From contig JAEVLN010000003.1 in the NCBI GenBank assembly GCA_018350325.1, forward strand, positions 765,985 to 829,984: a stretch of 64,000 nt of DNA, read 5' to 3'. This stretch comes from Globodera rostochiensis. Its lineage: Eukaryota; Nematoda; Chromadorea; Rhabditida; Heteroderidae. The position numbers and the translations under genes are program-made. Positions 1 through 13,221 of this stretch are shown piece by piece. Below the pieces are notes generated by a model. The model made no database searches. It saw only the letters and a program-made list of their open reading frames with translations, and was not told where the DNA came from. The stretch's first letter is position 1; every line of letters starts with the position of its first letter.

Positions 1-565
1 TTTGTTACAAATATTTGTGAAAATTTATAGGCGATTATGCGGATATTAACTCCGGACTTACAAATTAGGGGGGAGAGGGGGGAACGAACTCGGGCGGGAG
101 TTTCAAAAACCTTCCAAATCTTGGAGAAAAACGTTGTGACTCATTCAGCATTTTTTGTATAAAATTTGAGACGCTCAAAAAATGTCGATGATCTCTTGTT
201 TAGAGTCCGGGCTCAAACTTGAAAAAATAGGTCTTGGTTCGAGAATCTTGAAAAGCTTTCACTCTCTCAAAGGTCGTCGAGAAGAGAACGCAAACGAGAC
301 TCGAGAATCTCAATACGGATTATATTTTTGCATATTTTTAGCGCAAACAATTGAAGTTTCGATTTGTCGTTGTGTTGGTCCTTTTCTTTTTTGACTATTT
401 TTAAATCGCATATTTTGGCACACTTTTGACTAAATATTCTTTAACAAAAAATGCAATAAAAACAAAAATATTTTGGTGGCAAAAGCTTAAAAAATGTTGT
501 AAAAAGCTCGCCAATTTTTGCAGGTTGCTTACGCAAGTGCGGCAGCGCCGTCTGACGAAGCTCAG

Positions 566-3189
566 CTGTCTTCGTGTGCCATTGCATGTGCCAGCACGTC
601 GATCCGAGTTCGGGCCAGGTACGGTTTGGTCCGTTTGTTTGTCCGACAGTTTCAGAAAATTCGAAAAATAAAATTTTGTAAATTTTAGGCATATGCAAAC
701 TTCGAATGTATTGCTGCAAGTCTGCCAGAGAGAGTGAGTTTTTGGGGGAAATGTCACAGCTTTTTGTGGCATAATTAAAGAACGAATCAATTTTAAATTA
801 AATTAACTTTAAATTTATATTAATTATTAATTGGCCAACATGCAAAGAAGTGCACTTCATTACAATGTTGTGTATTCAATTTAATAATTTTACTTTCTTT
901 ATCAATTATTTAAAAAAAAATTCAAATTATTTATTTAAATAAAAATTCACCAATTCCATAATATTTCAATTTAATTTTTAATATTATTATTAATTATTTT
1001 TGAAAGAAAGATTACACAATTACCTATATTTTGTAGATAAATAGCCAACCATTAAGGTCATTTCCGCCCTCGTTGGGGTTCAACCCGTTGCTGAACTGTC
1101 AGGAGTTCCCGACCTCCTCCGGTCGGATGATCAACACCGAGTTGGTGCTGCCAAAAGCTTCTTACGTGGACGTGAGTTTTTTTTGTTTTTATGTTTAGTT
1201 TTGGCATTTTTAAAATTTACCTTTGACCTTCCATATTTACTCTGTTTAAGATTATCTTTGTTGCCAGCAATTTCATTGGCGAACGGGGCGATGTTGTGCT
1301 ACTCGACGATATTCAAGTATAGTAAATTTTGTCCTAATTGGATACTGTAAAATATAGGTTACCGTATTATATATACGGTGCTCCGGGTGATAGAAATTGC
1401 TAAAATTTCAAGTTTTTAAATTTAATGATCACGTGACAAAAACCCATCCCTTTCAAAATATGGAATTACCCAAAACCACGGAATACGGAACGGAATGCCA
1501 TCCCCGGTGGACACACAATACTGTACGTACATCTCTCTGTTTGTAGATACTGTATGACAGTAATCCGCCCGATTGCGGTGCCCCATCGACCACAACAACG
1601 ACAACAACCACATTCGTGCCGATAACGATGGTGCCGAAGAAGAAACAGAAAACGGAGAAGAAAAGGTAACAAAAAAATACATATATCGTACCTTTACCGT
1701 ATCCCGATGGTTTGTTTGAAAATTACAGTAAGAGTTCGGACAAGACAATCATGGAGGTGGACAGTCACGGGCGCGAGGTGGACGAGGACACGGAGGACGA
1801 TGACGGGCCAGACAAAGTGCGCCGTGCCGAACTGATTCCCCAGGTGGACGGAGGCCAAAACGCGGCACAATCGGCCGCAGCAAAGGGCGTGGAAGGTGTG
1901 ATTTATTTTTGGCATTTTTTGGCCGATTTGGTTTAGCAAATTTATTAATTAAGCCTTAAAAGCTTCGTCAACCACTTCCACCACATTGACGACACCTCGG
2001 GACTTGTCCATAACGCCAGAAAAAGCTTGTCCAGATGTTCAATGCTCATTTGAAGATGGTAAATTTGGCAAAAATTTTTTTGTTGAAAATATTGATTTGA
2101 CTAATTAGGCAATTGGTTTAGGCACAATTTGCCGCTATTCGAATAGTTTTGACACGGGCTCGTCTGCGCATGGATTGAACACGCGGTTCGAAGTGGTCAA
2201 GGGCCAGTTCATGAACAGAGTGACCGGCGTCAAGCAGGGCACCGGTAAGTTAAGAAAAGGCATAGGCTTAGGCCTAAGCCTAACGAATCCCAACCCAGGG
2301 TGGCTTAGGCCTCCTAAGTTAGGCTTAATTAGCTTCAGTACGGGACTGAATCGGCCATTGTGGGATGATTCAGACCGGTGCCGTAATTTCCGATTTTATT
2401 TGTTTGGCATTGTGTCTGCGAAAAATGCAAAATCCGCAACAATTGTATTTGCAGAGGGCAATTATTACGCGGCAGTGTTTCTGTACCCGCGCGAGAAGGC
2501 CGGTCTGATGACAAGCCTGGCGGGCCCGTTGGCGGATGAGCTGCGCGTGCGTTTCCAATACTACGAGGGCACGCACGGCGTCCAGCTGAAGGCGTGCTGC
2601 GACACGCTGGAGCAATGTCCGTTCAGCTCGGACCGCTTCGTCACGGTGACGGACCGAATGTGGCGCAGTGCCAGCTTCGCGTGCCCCAAGGGCACCCAAA
2701 GGGTACGGCACATTGAATTAAGCATTGAGCCTCAAGAACGCCTAAAGGGCAAAACATTTTTGTCAATGGCACCTAAAAGTACGGCACATTGAAACATTTG
2801 TGTGTTGACCAATAATAAGGTTTAAATGGCAACTAAAAGGTACGGCACAGTTAAGCACAATGGCCCTGCCTAAGGGCAAAACATTCAAAGAGTTTGTGCC
2901 ACAAAGATTTTGTAAAAGTGTGCCAATGAGGTACGGCACATTTAATTCAAACCCTTCAAGTTGATGTTCATGTGCGAGAATACTCGGACGAACCAGGCAA
3001 GTCAAATATTCCTATTAATGATTTTAATAATTTAAAATCTTATCAAAAGCTGAAAATGTTTATTGTTTTCTAATATGCATTTTGTTTAAAATTTAATTCA
3101 TCAAATAAACAAAAATGCAGGGCGCTTGCGCGATGGACGACATTCGCGTGCAGGACGCCCGCGGCGATGGCACCCAGAAGCTTTGCTGA
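566..3189 (+). CDS. Secreted MAM-domain protein, 3' portion (11 exons visible)
   Basis: Exons 566-618, 689-733, 1037-1171, 1251-1316, 1547-1665, 1729-1895, 1963-2058, 2122-2244, 2455-2702, 2961-2996 and 3121-3189 all join in compatible phases and end at TGA. Two MAM-like modules are visible. The first starts around ANFEC and ends VVLLDDIQ. The second starts CSFEDGTICRY and ends ACAMDDIRV; DDI near the end and an N-terminal C-FE motif are typical of MAM beta-sandwich domains. Between them lies a Thr-rich, then Lys-rich and acidic linker (VDEDTEDDDG). MAM domains are extracellular adhesion modules, so the product is probably secreted or a cell-surface ectodomain. The last intron uses a GC donor (CAG|GCAAGT at 2996/2997). 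The 5' end is not resolved: upstream of 566 the frame has a stop, so earlier exons must exist further upstream, perhaps outside the window. No transmembrane segment follows the second domain. The MAM call is from pattern, not from a search. Confidence 0.75.
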
Positions 3190-6100
3190 TGGGGCGGCAC
3201 AACGCAAATATGCCGCGCCGGGCACAACGCCGGCTAATGTTTCGCCTCGGGCGCACACGCTTTCTACGCAAAATAAAGTGCCGACAAACGGTCAATTAAA
3301 AATGTGTAGTTTCAGTGATGTGAGAAAGCTTAAGAGCTTTATCATCAAAATTTCTAATAGAGTGATTAGTCTAGTTTATGAGAATGATCAAGCCAATAAA
3401 TTGTTGCTATATTTTGGTTGGGGTAACTTTATCAGATTTCGATTTCCGAACTCAAATTTTCAAAAATTTCTTCCACATCACTGTTTTTAGTGTATTCATC
3501 GAATAGAATTTTTGTTTTTGCTCCAATTATTTATTTATTTATTTATTTGGTATGTTCAAATGCCATATTATCCAAACATTTAAAATGCAAAAATGCAAAC
3601 GACACTTTTTGTTGGTTGTAAAAGCGAAAATTTCCTTTTTAAAATTATTCAAATTGCGCGTCCTTTTTGCATTTGGCATTATTATCAGTTTAACCAATTC
3701 GATAATAATATTTATAATTTATTTTTATTTTTATTTGCACATTCTCATTTTTGTTCTCAATTTTAATGGTTACCGATAAACATAAAAACCTAATAATAAT
3801 AATTAATATTGTTATTTATTAATATTCCTAATGCTTTTGGTTGTCCCCGTGGAAATTTGATTTATTATATGACTGACAAAAACGGGCCGGTGTTTAAAAG
3901 CTACCGACATTTTTGTGTCGTATAAAGTGCCGGGCTTTTCGGCTTTTTCCCATATATTTTAGTCCCGCTTTATTCCCCCCATCGGCGGTTTTTACTCTAA
4001 AAAGTCCTCATTGGCCTTCTGTCCCCGCAGGCCACGTCCATTTCTACCAAAATGATTCAAAAAATTGAAAAGCCATCGCTGAATTCCTCCTCATGCATCA
4101 TCATCATTTCTCCACTATTTTTGCCAAAAAGGCCCTTCTCCCCCCCCCCTACACTTTTGCCGATGAATGAACCCCTCGGGGCCCCTCTCAGCTCGACCAT
4201 TTTCCTCCCTCTATCAATTTCGTTCTTTTCGTCCCCCGAGGGGGTGGCGGCGACAAAAGCGGTACCGATGAGAGAGACGATGGGGTAATAAAATTTTTCC
4301 TTATCCTCATCATCATAATCATCGTCCACTCCAATTACGTTAATTAACGATATGCTGGGAAGCGGGCCTCATCCCATCCCATCCATCCATCTTCTGCCGA
4401 AATTGCACAATTCCGTTGCAAAGCGCCCCCCAAGGGAAGTTTTGATAATCATTTCACATGGCATACGGTAGTGGCAAAACACTAATACACTACAGTACCC
4501 TGATGGTCTCCAAAAATGCACTAATTCTTGACCCCCCAATTGTGCCTTTTTTTGTTATTATCATCAACATTTTTAATTTTCCACCAAAAACGGCTTAAAC
4601 ATTTGGCCAAAAATTGCGCAAATTTAAATGGTCTCCCCTCCAAAGCCCGCCATATTTATTCCCTTTGTGCTTTCCGGCGGCAGCGAATTATTCGCTTTAA
4701 ACTTTGTGTGGTTGGCGGCCCATCCAGCAGAGTGTGCCATTTGCCTTGGCCCGTCGAGCTGTTCCCACCAACAAAATGAACGATGGACTTTTTGGATGAA
4801 CGGACCCGCGGGGGGAGGGGGGCGGGGGGGAGGCCACCTTTGACGACTTCACAGAGCAGATTGATGACCTTTTAATGGGCTTTTGTCCTCCTCCGTTCAC
4901 CCGAAGAGATTTGTCGGAGAAAGTCCCTCCCTCCCTTCTCCCCGGAGGGGCCAAAAGGCCACCGAAAAGAAAACATTTGCTTTTGCCTCCAAATGCTCCC
5001 GCAGGGCTCGACGCCATTTGTCGGCACTTGGCGGCCCCCACTCTGGGGATTGATCGAGGTTGGGTTGGGCCGGATAATTGGGCAATTAGCGGGAACAGAA
5101 TAAATGGGCGGCATCCGCAGATGACTGACTTCTGCTCTGATCGAGCGGCTCCCTCTCTGAGTGGTGGCTGGCAGATGACGGGATTTATGTCGAGAGAGGA
5201 GTGATCGAATTTTGGATAATTTTGGGTGATCAAGAACAATGCTTAGGGCTGTATGTAATTCATCATAATCATTCCCGAGTTACAAACATTTGGCCTGGAA
5301 CAAAAATTCGAGCATCTGACAGATTTGGTGCTCGGATCGATCCGCAAAAGTGCAAATGCCAACAAGTAATCAGAAGTCTATCCGGTGATCAGTCCTGGCA
5401 TTTAATCTGATCGAGCAAATGATTTGAAGCAATGGATATTGTGTTCAATTGTTGATCAGAACAACGTAAAGAACGAATTTAAAACAAATTTTGAATTTGG
5501 GACGTTTAGATTCTATAATTCCCATAAAATTCCAAGACCAATAAAGTGATCAATCGATCATAATCTTTGTCATCGAGTCAAAAGTCCATGATTTTGATGG
5601 ATTTGTGTCTGAATCCCCAAAAGTGTTTTGCGGTCCATCGAATTTGTTCTTCCAGCTCATCAAATACAAATACATACATATGCCAATTGTTATCCCCGGA
5701 GGGGACGGACGAGTGAATATTTCTCAAAGCAATAAATCACGGAAAGAGAAATTTGGCCCAATTTGTTGATGATAGCGAATGCTCCGATCCCCCCGACCCC
5801 CAAAATGTTTGGATTTTGGCCCCCAGAGAGAGGAGCCACAAATAAATCTTCAGAAAAATTCATTTTTACTTCTGTTGGATCAGCAAAAAAAAGAGGGGGG
5901 GGGGGGAGGGATTTGACCCCCGAAGGGTTGTGACACTTTTTTGCCCTCAGGGGGGGGGGATAAAATGAAAATTTGTCGCCTCCGGCAACAAAACACAACA
6001 AAAACACACACCTGTTGTTGTTGTTGCTGCAGGCGCCACAACATTTTTTTATTCCGATCACATCAATTTGGCAAAATTGCCAACAAAAAAAAGGCGTAAA

Positions 6101-6651
6101 TCAAACAAGCTAGCCTGGTGACATTCCTTATATAAGCAATGCAATTTTGGAAGAAGAAAAGGGAAAAGTGAATACATTTTTATAAAAATTATATAAAATG
6201 AGAGACTGGAGGAGGAGAGCGTTGTCGAGATTCAAATGGCTTTTTTGATCTCGACTTGATCAAACCTCCACCTTTTTTTGTTCGTTTTTTCGGCATCACA
6301 AAAGATGTGAGATTTTGAGTTGGAAAATGTTTGAGCTAAGCGATCGTTACAGAGCTAACTGATCAAATTTAAACCATTTGATTGCAAAAGGGTTCCAAAA
6401 TTTTGTATCTTTTGAACTTTTTGGACGGAAGGAATCCAAAAGAATTAAATACAACTTTTTTGAATCAGCGAACCCTGTGCCTTTTGCTGTTGCCCCCCCC
6501 CCCCCCCGGCGTTAGCCATTGACGGGTTGTTTTAAGAAAACAAATTATTTGAAAAAAATGTTTATATTCTCAAAATGCGTAAAACCCGTAGTATGTTGTT
6601 GCCCATGGATCAATCCGTCGTTGTTCACCTCTCCAATCAATCAATCGATCA
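3190..6651. other. Intergenic, no gene recognised
   Basis: A possible AATAAA poly(A) signal for the MAM gene lies near 3270. Open frames here are short or composed of low-complexity Pro/Gly/Arg sequence produced by G and C runs (about 5888-5900, 5950-5960, 6486-6509). Short GC palindromes occur at 4172-4181 and 4233-4244. I see no homology or intron structure supporting a coding gene. Confidence 0.5.
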
Positions 6652-9600
6652 TCACCATGACGTCATTGTTTGGTGGCTTGTCGTCGTCGGCGTTACCGTA
6701 GTGTTTGTGCCAACCATCGTACCAGCGCCCCCCGCCCGGGCTACGGTAGCGGCGACCGCTGCGAGTGCCGCGTTTGCGTGCGCAAAGATCACTTTCTCTT
6801 CCTCCGCTTCTAGCTGCCGCTTGGCCTTGGCACGGCGATTCTGAATGGCGCCAAATTTGGTATTCAAAATGCACAAATTTTTAATTTCAATATTATTATT
6901 TTTTTAACAAAAACCAAATAATGTTATCCACAAAAAATTTATGAGTTTATTTTCTCGATGAAATGACTCTCAAAAGTCCACCAAATCTCGTCTAAACATC
7001 CATCATTCTTCCATGCTTTTCGCGAAGAAATATGTACATATTTTCGCAACAAACTGACAGAAACGAGAGGGGGGCGGGGGGAGATAATTGAATATCCCCC
7101 GAGGGGAGAGAAAAACGCGTATCCCTTTTTTCCAGTGATCAGGACAAATACCGTATTCCGGGGTTCATCCCCGAACCTCACTAATCCCCGGTATATGCTC
7201 AACAAAATTCAATCGAGTGGGTGGGTACCTCGAGATTTTGTAATCTCGACTCTCGAGCCCGGTGCCATTCTCGAGGAGCTTTTTAATGACCTCGTCTCCG
7301 TTCCCAATCCCCGAATTGACCTTTGCCAGCGCAACTCTGACCATCAGCAAGCACAAGCAGCAGGTTCACTGCCCGCTCGCTGTGCCCCTCGGGGGACGGG
7401 GGGGGGCAAAGATTTTGTTGTCGTTACACTTACCGTATTCACCAACAAAATTAAGGGGATAATTGGCAGGCAAAATTAATGCCTCGGGGCCATCTCACGC
7501 GATTATCCCACCCAAATTGGATCGGCATGGAATTTGGGGGGAGGGCGTGTGGGGATTTTGGGGCGGGCGATGAAGATGGATTGACTTTGCTAGGGGCAAG
7601 CAGCCCCCCCCCCCCCCAACAAAATAGTAACCCTTTAGGGGTTTATGGGAAAAACAATTATTCAATGCGTATTAGGGAAAGTGCAAAAAATGAGGACAAT
7701 TTTATTATGTGATGTGTGGTGGGTTGATGAGGTGCTTTTAACTCTAATCCAAAAATAAAAAGTAAAAAACAAATTTTAACCATTCGAGATTTGTTTGAAT
7801 AAAATAATTTGTTGTTACTTTTTGCATTTATTTGGAAATAAAATAAAGAAAATAAAATGGCAAATTTAAAAATTATTCAATTTTTATACGGAATCAGCAC
7901 AATGAATTTTGTTTTAATTGTTCAGACTAAAAATAGACTGAGACTGAAATGGCCCCATTTGAGACTGAAATGTCCCCATTTGGGACTGAAATGCCTCTAT
8001 TTGGGACTGAATTGCTCCTATTTGGGACTGAAATGTCTGCCTTATATGATCCTCGTTTTTTTACAAACTCTTTACAAACTGTTTTTTTGCCCGTTCGTCC
8101 CTCTTTTTTTTGCCAAGAATTTGGACAATTTTTCTTTTAAAAAAATCCCGGGTTTTCTATCCCGAACAAACCCAAACTTCCTTAATTGCTCTAATAAACG
8201 ACACCACGTACTATCTAACTATCGCTATTCCAATTCAATTGTTTGCTTTTTTGGACATTTGGGTTTTTTATTTTTTATTTTTTTCTGCAGAACCCCCCTA
8301 AATAGCGACTGTTTGTCCAATTTTGCCGCCCCCACCGTAATTTCCTTAAGTGTGGCAAAATGAGAGGGGAAATTGGCGCATTATTTTGGCCGAAAAGGGC
8401 CCCGCGGGGGGCAACGGCGCGGCGCGCAATTGGCCCTTTCCTGCCGCCGCCGCCGCCGCCGCCGTCGCCGGAGGGATTGTCTTTCATTCGTCGCATTTGA
8501 CAATTTGACAATGGGCAAAAAGCGAATAATTGGATCAAACCACAAAAGAAGTGTTTCCTTCCGCAATCGAATGAGCTCAATAATTGGGATTGGGCCCAAC
8601 ATTTTTGTTTTTAAGCCGAACAAAATGTTTGAAAAATAAAATTGCCAAAAACATTCAAAAAAAGAATTTTTTGACAAAAAGGAGTTGAGAAAATCGTTGC
8701 TTAAAAAATGTTTGAAATTATATTCGACAGTTTTGTTTTTTCATTTTCCATCACAAAAAAACGCCAAGACAAAATTATTTGCGAAAAAAACTCTCTGAAA
8801 GTTCCAATTCAAAAAAGAGAAAAAAAAGAAAGTTTTTCGCCCCAGAATATGACGCCAGCTGGTGTTGATGATGAATTGTTGGGGGTGTGAAATATTGAGA
8901 GTTGGGATACGGTAAAATTGGATGGGATAAAATGGTAATTAATCGAAGGCAAATCCCCCGGGGGCGTCGGAAAAGCGTAAAATTTTACGAGTTGGCCATT
9001 TGGGGCCATTTCGCAGATGAAATTATGCTTATTATTGCATATTGCGCCCGAAGGGTTGGCCATAATGACTGGGAATCTTCGAGGCCAATAAAACCGATGC
9101 GAAAAGCGTCAAAAAAAACAATTAAAAACATTTTAAATTAAATAAATAAATAAATTCAAAGTTTCCACCAATTTTGGCGCCCACCTGAAACCATATTTTA
9201 ACTTGTTGCTCCGTCAATTTTAAAGTTGACGAAAATTCGGCCCTCTCCGCAATGGACAAATAGCGTTTGTGTTGAAATTTGCGCTCCAATGCCATCAATT
9301 GCTGGGTGGAGAAGGGCGTGCGCGGCTTTCTGTTGTTTTTGTGCTTGCGCAACATACACGACGAAATCGCCTCCAGCGGAATTCGATGCTCCTCTGGGGG
9401 GGGGGGGAGGTGGTGAATTTTTTTTGAAGCTTTAATTTTACCTAAAAATTGCTCTCCGCCATTTTTGCGTCCGGATTTGCCCCGCGTTTCTGACGTGGAC
9501 GCTTTGCTTTCGTCCGGCGACGAGTCGGACGGTGAGTGCTGCAGAAGATGACCACCGGAGGGGGCGGACGAGCCCCGGGGGCTCAGATTCTCGGCACCGA

Positions 9601-10254
9601 TGGACGAGGTTGGTGCCGGCGGCGGCGGCGGCGCCGGCATGCCAAGCGGATGATGCGTCGGATGAAGCCGCGGAGGATTGGGGCCAACATGTCGAACCCG
9701 TACCCCGCCGCTGCTCATCTCAGGGCTCGGCCGAAATCTGTCCAGGATTTTTGCAAAGTTCGAAATTTTTTTATAAAAGTGCTTGGATAAAATGATTTTT
9801 TGACATTTTCCACCAACTAACCCCTGGTTCATCTGCTGGTGAAGCCAAAACATGGCGGCCGCCATCGGTGATCCGGGCAGGAACTGCGGACGGCATCGGA
9901 GGTCGCGCATCCGGAACGGCAATTCCGGACGGAAAAATATTACCAGAAGGCATCAGAACCGGATAGGAGGAGCATATCGAATCAATCGGCTGACCGGAAC
10001 CAGGCTTTTGGAGCAGTAGCAGGGGATCAACCATTGTTGTTATTGCTGTTGTTGTTGTTCGGGCTGAAACCTTTGCTGAACGGGAAGATTGTTGACGACG
10101 TGTCTGAATTTTAATTTTATTTTTTTTGGACATTATGCCAAATTATGTAAGTCCTTAATTATACCTGCTGAGAAGCGGTGCCGGATTCATTCGCACTTTT
10201 CATATTTTTATTCATTGAACCCTCCTCTGCGAGCAATGACTGAACGCTGAACAT
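6652..10254 (-). CDS. vab-15: Msx-class homeobox transcription factor (VAB-15-like)
   Basis: The homeodomain begins [20 protein letters not shown] and runs through [20 protein letters not shown] and VKIWFQ in the exon ending at 9185. It continues NRRAKAKR in the last exon (6652-6840, ending in a stop), across a 2.3-kb intron. NRKPRTPF and [11 protein letters not shown] are diagnostic of Msx. Well-supported exons are 10165-10254 (start), 9822 upward, 9442-9737, 9185-9393 and 6652-6840, with small introns 9738-9821 and 9394-9441. The first exon begins [12 protein letters not shown], in which FSVQSLLA is an EH1-like Groucho-binding motif. An acceptor (TTTTCCAG) lies only five bases before the ATG at 10260/10261, as expected for trans-splicing. 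The exon structure between about 9822 and 10133 is not settled, because the frame giving [15 protein letters not shown] needs an acceptor near 9880 whose donor I could not fix. Msx proteins act in the nucleus, usually as repressors; C. elegans vab-15 acts in neuronal and epidermal development. Confidence 0.9.
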
Positions 10255-10259
10255 ATTTT

Positions 10260-10261
10260 CT
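10260..10261 (-). promoter_or_regulatory. Candidate spliced-leader acceptor of the Msx gene
   Basis: On the minus strand a pyrimidine-rich TTTTCCAG ends five bases before the likely start ATG. No upstream coding exon is needed, so this is probably a trans-splice site. An ordinary intron in a 5' UTR is the alternative. Confidence 0.45.
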
Positions 10262-10304
10262 GGAAAAGAAAATTCATAAATTAGTTGATTTGTCACACTA
10301 GGGT

Positions 10305-10437
10305 TAGGTTACTCCCCGACCCTTCGGGGGCGCTATGTCGGGGTCGGGGTTCTTCGGGGATGGCTTGTCGGGGTTTTTCGGGGGGCGGCATGTCGGGGGT
10401 CTCGCGGGGCGTCGGGACCGGGGAAGCAACCCCCCAA
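10305..10437. repeat. GC-rich CCCCGA-type repeat block
   Basis: A run of GTCGGGG/TTCGGGG units begins with TAGGGTTAGGTTACTCCCC and ends in a CCCCCC run. The same word family recurs at 15950-16012, 27251-27272, 38491-38585 and 43221-43320, and forms the minisatellites in the receptor introns. Confidence 0.6.
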
Positions 10438-13221
10438 CATTCAGTAACAAATTTCAGAAATAGTGAAAATGAAATTTATTCTGTTCAGATCCACTTAAAG
10501 ATCGAATTTGGATACGAATGAATATTTACACCCAATCAGAGCCTTAGGGCATTATAAAATTGATAAATTTTCTGATTACATATTAATGAAATGAAATGAA
10601 TTTATGATGAGTAAAAGCTCTACAATATTTTTGTCTTGAAATCCCCCCCCCCCAGGGCTTAAACTTATGACATTTTGATTGTAAATTGAGCAAAAATCCG
10701 CCAGGAACGGCCATTTTCCGTGCAGCAAAGTGACGGCGGCAAAATTGGGCCATCCCCACGCCGGAGGGGGGCGGCGGTGTAATAGCGGGAGAGAGGAGGC
10801 GGAGAAATCCTCCAATATCCCCTCGAGGGCCACGGCGGGGGATATCCGATGGGGGCGGAGCCTAAGCGCCTCAGGCAAAATGTTTTTAACAGATCAATCA
10901 ACGCTTCGCTTCGTTTATTAGTTCGATTATGTAATTTAAAAAGATCTTTATTTTGAGATTTTTTTTTTGAGGAAATTTGTGTAAGTTTCAAAAATTTTAG
11001 ATTTTTTTTTGGCCCGTGTCAATAAAAAATATTTAAATCTAAAAGTTTTTTTTTTGCATAAAAATGCGTACGATGAATGAGCTGCAAATCTAATTTTTGT
11101 AGAATTTATTTGTGTCCCAGCATCTTAAATGGCGGAAATTGGCCATTTCCCCGCGGGGCAGATCCATTTCCATTCCATTTTGGCTTCTTCCGGCCAATTC
11201 GCGCCCAATTCCCCACATTTTGGGGCCACTAATTGAGTCATCCCCCGCGGTGGTGGAAGTGATGTGATTGCGCTGGGGGGGGGGCTGGGTTAATGGAGGG
11301 GTGTCATTTTGGGGTGGGTTGGGATTTTTTTGTTTTTTATTCTAAGGTGTGTGCCATTTTATAGGCAGCTTTTTCTCTTAATTTTACAATTTTTAGCAGA
11401 GACATTTCCAAAACCAAAGATTTTTTATGCATTTTATGAAATTTTTATTTTGCCATTGAAACTTCATAAATTGTTTAAAATTGTTTTTTAAATCAGCTTT
11501 ATTTGAATTGAAAAGCTTTATCATAATGCCAATCGCACTTTAGGAAGACATTTTCCGCACTAATAAAATTTGAAGCAGCGATTTTTACGCCTAAATTGGT
11601 TTGGCAAAATGTTTGCGTATTTCAAAGCCCCCAGGGAAAGATGATGATTTGGCACCAAAATATAATTTGAGACGCATTGGCGGCTTGTGGTGAAAGCGAA
11701 TTTCGACATAAAAATATTTTGCTGAGAATTTGGAAAAACGAAAAAAATGTTTAATTATTAAAATAAACTACCTATTTTAAATTTTAAAAAATTGTTTTGG
11801 GGAGAAAAACCAAAGAATTTTATTTTTAGAAATTTTTGTGCCAAAATAATATTCTTTTCTGTCCCCACAGGCAAAAGTTTTGATTTGCTTAGGGAAAGTT
11901 TTGAATGCCTCCGGGCGACGATTTGCCTCTTTTGCGCGATTTGCTGCCGCCCATTGCCTCCAGGAAAGGTGTCTATTTCATGTGCCTGTCGGCGGTCCCG
12001 ATGCCCCCGAGGGGTTTTAATTGTTCAAAAGATTAAAAGAAACAATGGATTTAGTGATGGCAAAAACCTTTTTATGAGGGCAATTCCGAAACAAAATTTA
12101 TTGGGCTTAGTTGGGCGGTTATGAGAAAATTTGAATATTTTCGAAAACTTTTTTCACTTTTAGATTTATAAAACGGCGATTTATTTATTATATATTTTTG
12201 CATTATAAATGTTTAAAATATTTAAACAAATGTTTTTTTTTTGTCGGGATTTTAAAGATGGAACATTTTTGTCCAAAAAATGATTTACGACCCCAAACTT
12301 TTTGACCCCCACCGACCGACTCATTTTTTGGCAATTGATTAGCCAATATTGGCCCAGAGGCACTTTGATTGAACCCGCCGACCGACGACCGACCGAATTT
12401 TGGCCTAAAAATTTATAAAATTCCATCAAAAATATATTTTTTTTTTACGGTAAATTGAAAAAGAATTATTAATTTGAGTTTTTATTAAAAGAAAACAAAA
12501 AATAAATGGCACAGCATTTGGCCAAAAGTCGCTTTTGGCGGCAATTTGAAACGCAATACCAAAAAACTGAGCGGCGCCCATAAAAGCCTTAAAATTAGCC
12601 GGATAAAATCAATCAGCGAGTGAATTGATGGGATTTTAGTGGCCAAAAAGTCAACAACAATTGTTTTTATTGATAGCGGGCGAAAAATGTGAACAAAAAT
12701 TCCATAACATTTTGTTGAAAGGGTAAATAATGCAAAAAATAATTTTAAATTTTCAATTGTTTTATTCATTTTAAGAGAATACAGTATGCTAAAAAGAAAG
12801 TATTCAATTTTATCTCCATCAGTGTTAAAATAAACATTTTGTATATAAAACATACATATTGTTAATATTTACAAATCGGACATGTGATACCGTAACTGTT
12901 CCACCGAATAAATGACTACGATAATTTATAGGACATCACGATATACAGTACCACTGAACCCCAAACACTTAAAATACAGTACGGCTAAGCGTGGAACAAT
13001 TTTTTGTGCCTTCCAATAAAGAACCTCCCGAAAAGTCTCCAGTGGACCCGGGGCGATCAAGATCTCGTCGAGAATTTTCGGGTCTCGAGCTTTGCGAGGT
13101 TTTTCGATCGGTCCTCACGTCGGGTTATGATTAAATTTTTGAAATTAAAAAAATTTATGGGATCAGATTAAGCATAAAACCCGGGGGGGGGCTCTCATAT
13201 GACTAATTGAGGCGCCGGATC
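10438..13221. other. Intergenic, no gene recognised
   Basis: AT-rich spacer with isolated GC palindromes (for example 12004-12014) and G runs near 11275. Open frames are short, lack recognisable domains and lack flanking splice signals in phase. Nothing here supports a gene. Confidence 0.45.

Noticed and set aside
182..394. 70-codon open frame at the window start
   Set aside because: No domain, no splice signals in phase with the MAM gene, and AT-rich chance composition.
4697..5239. 180-codon minus-strand frame
   Set aside because: Low-complexity Pro/Ser/Gly composition over G/C runs, with overlapping open frames on the other strand; no recognisable domain.
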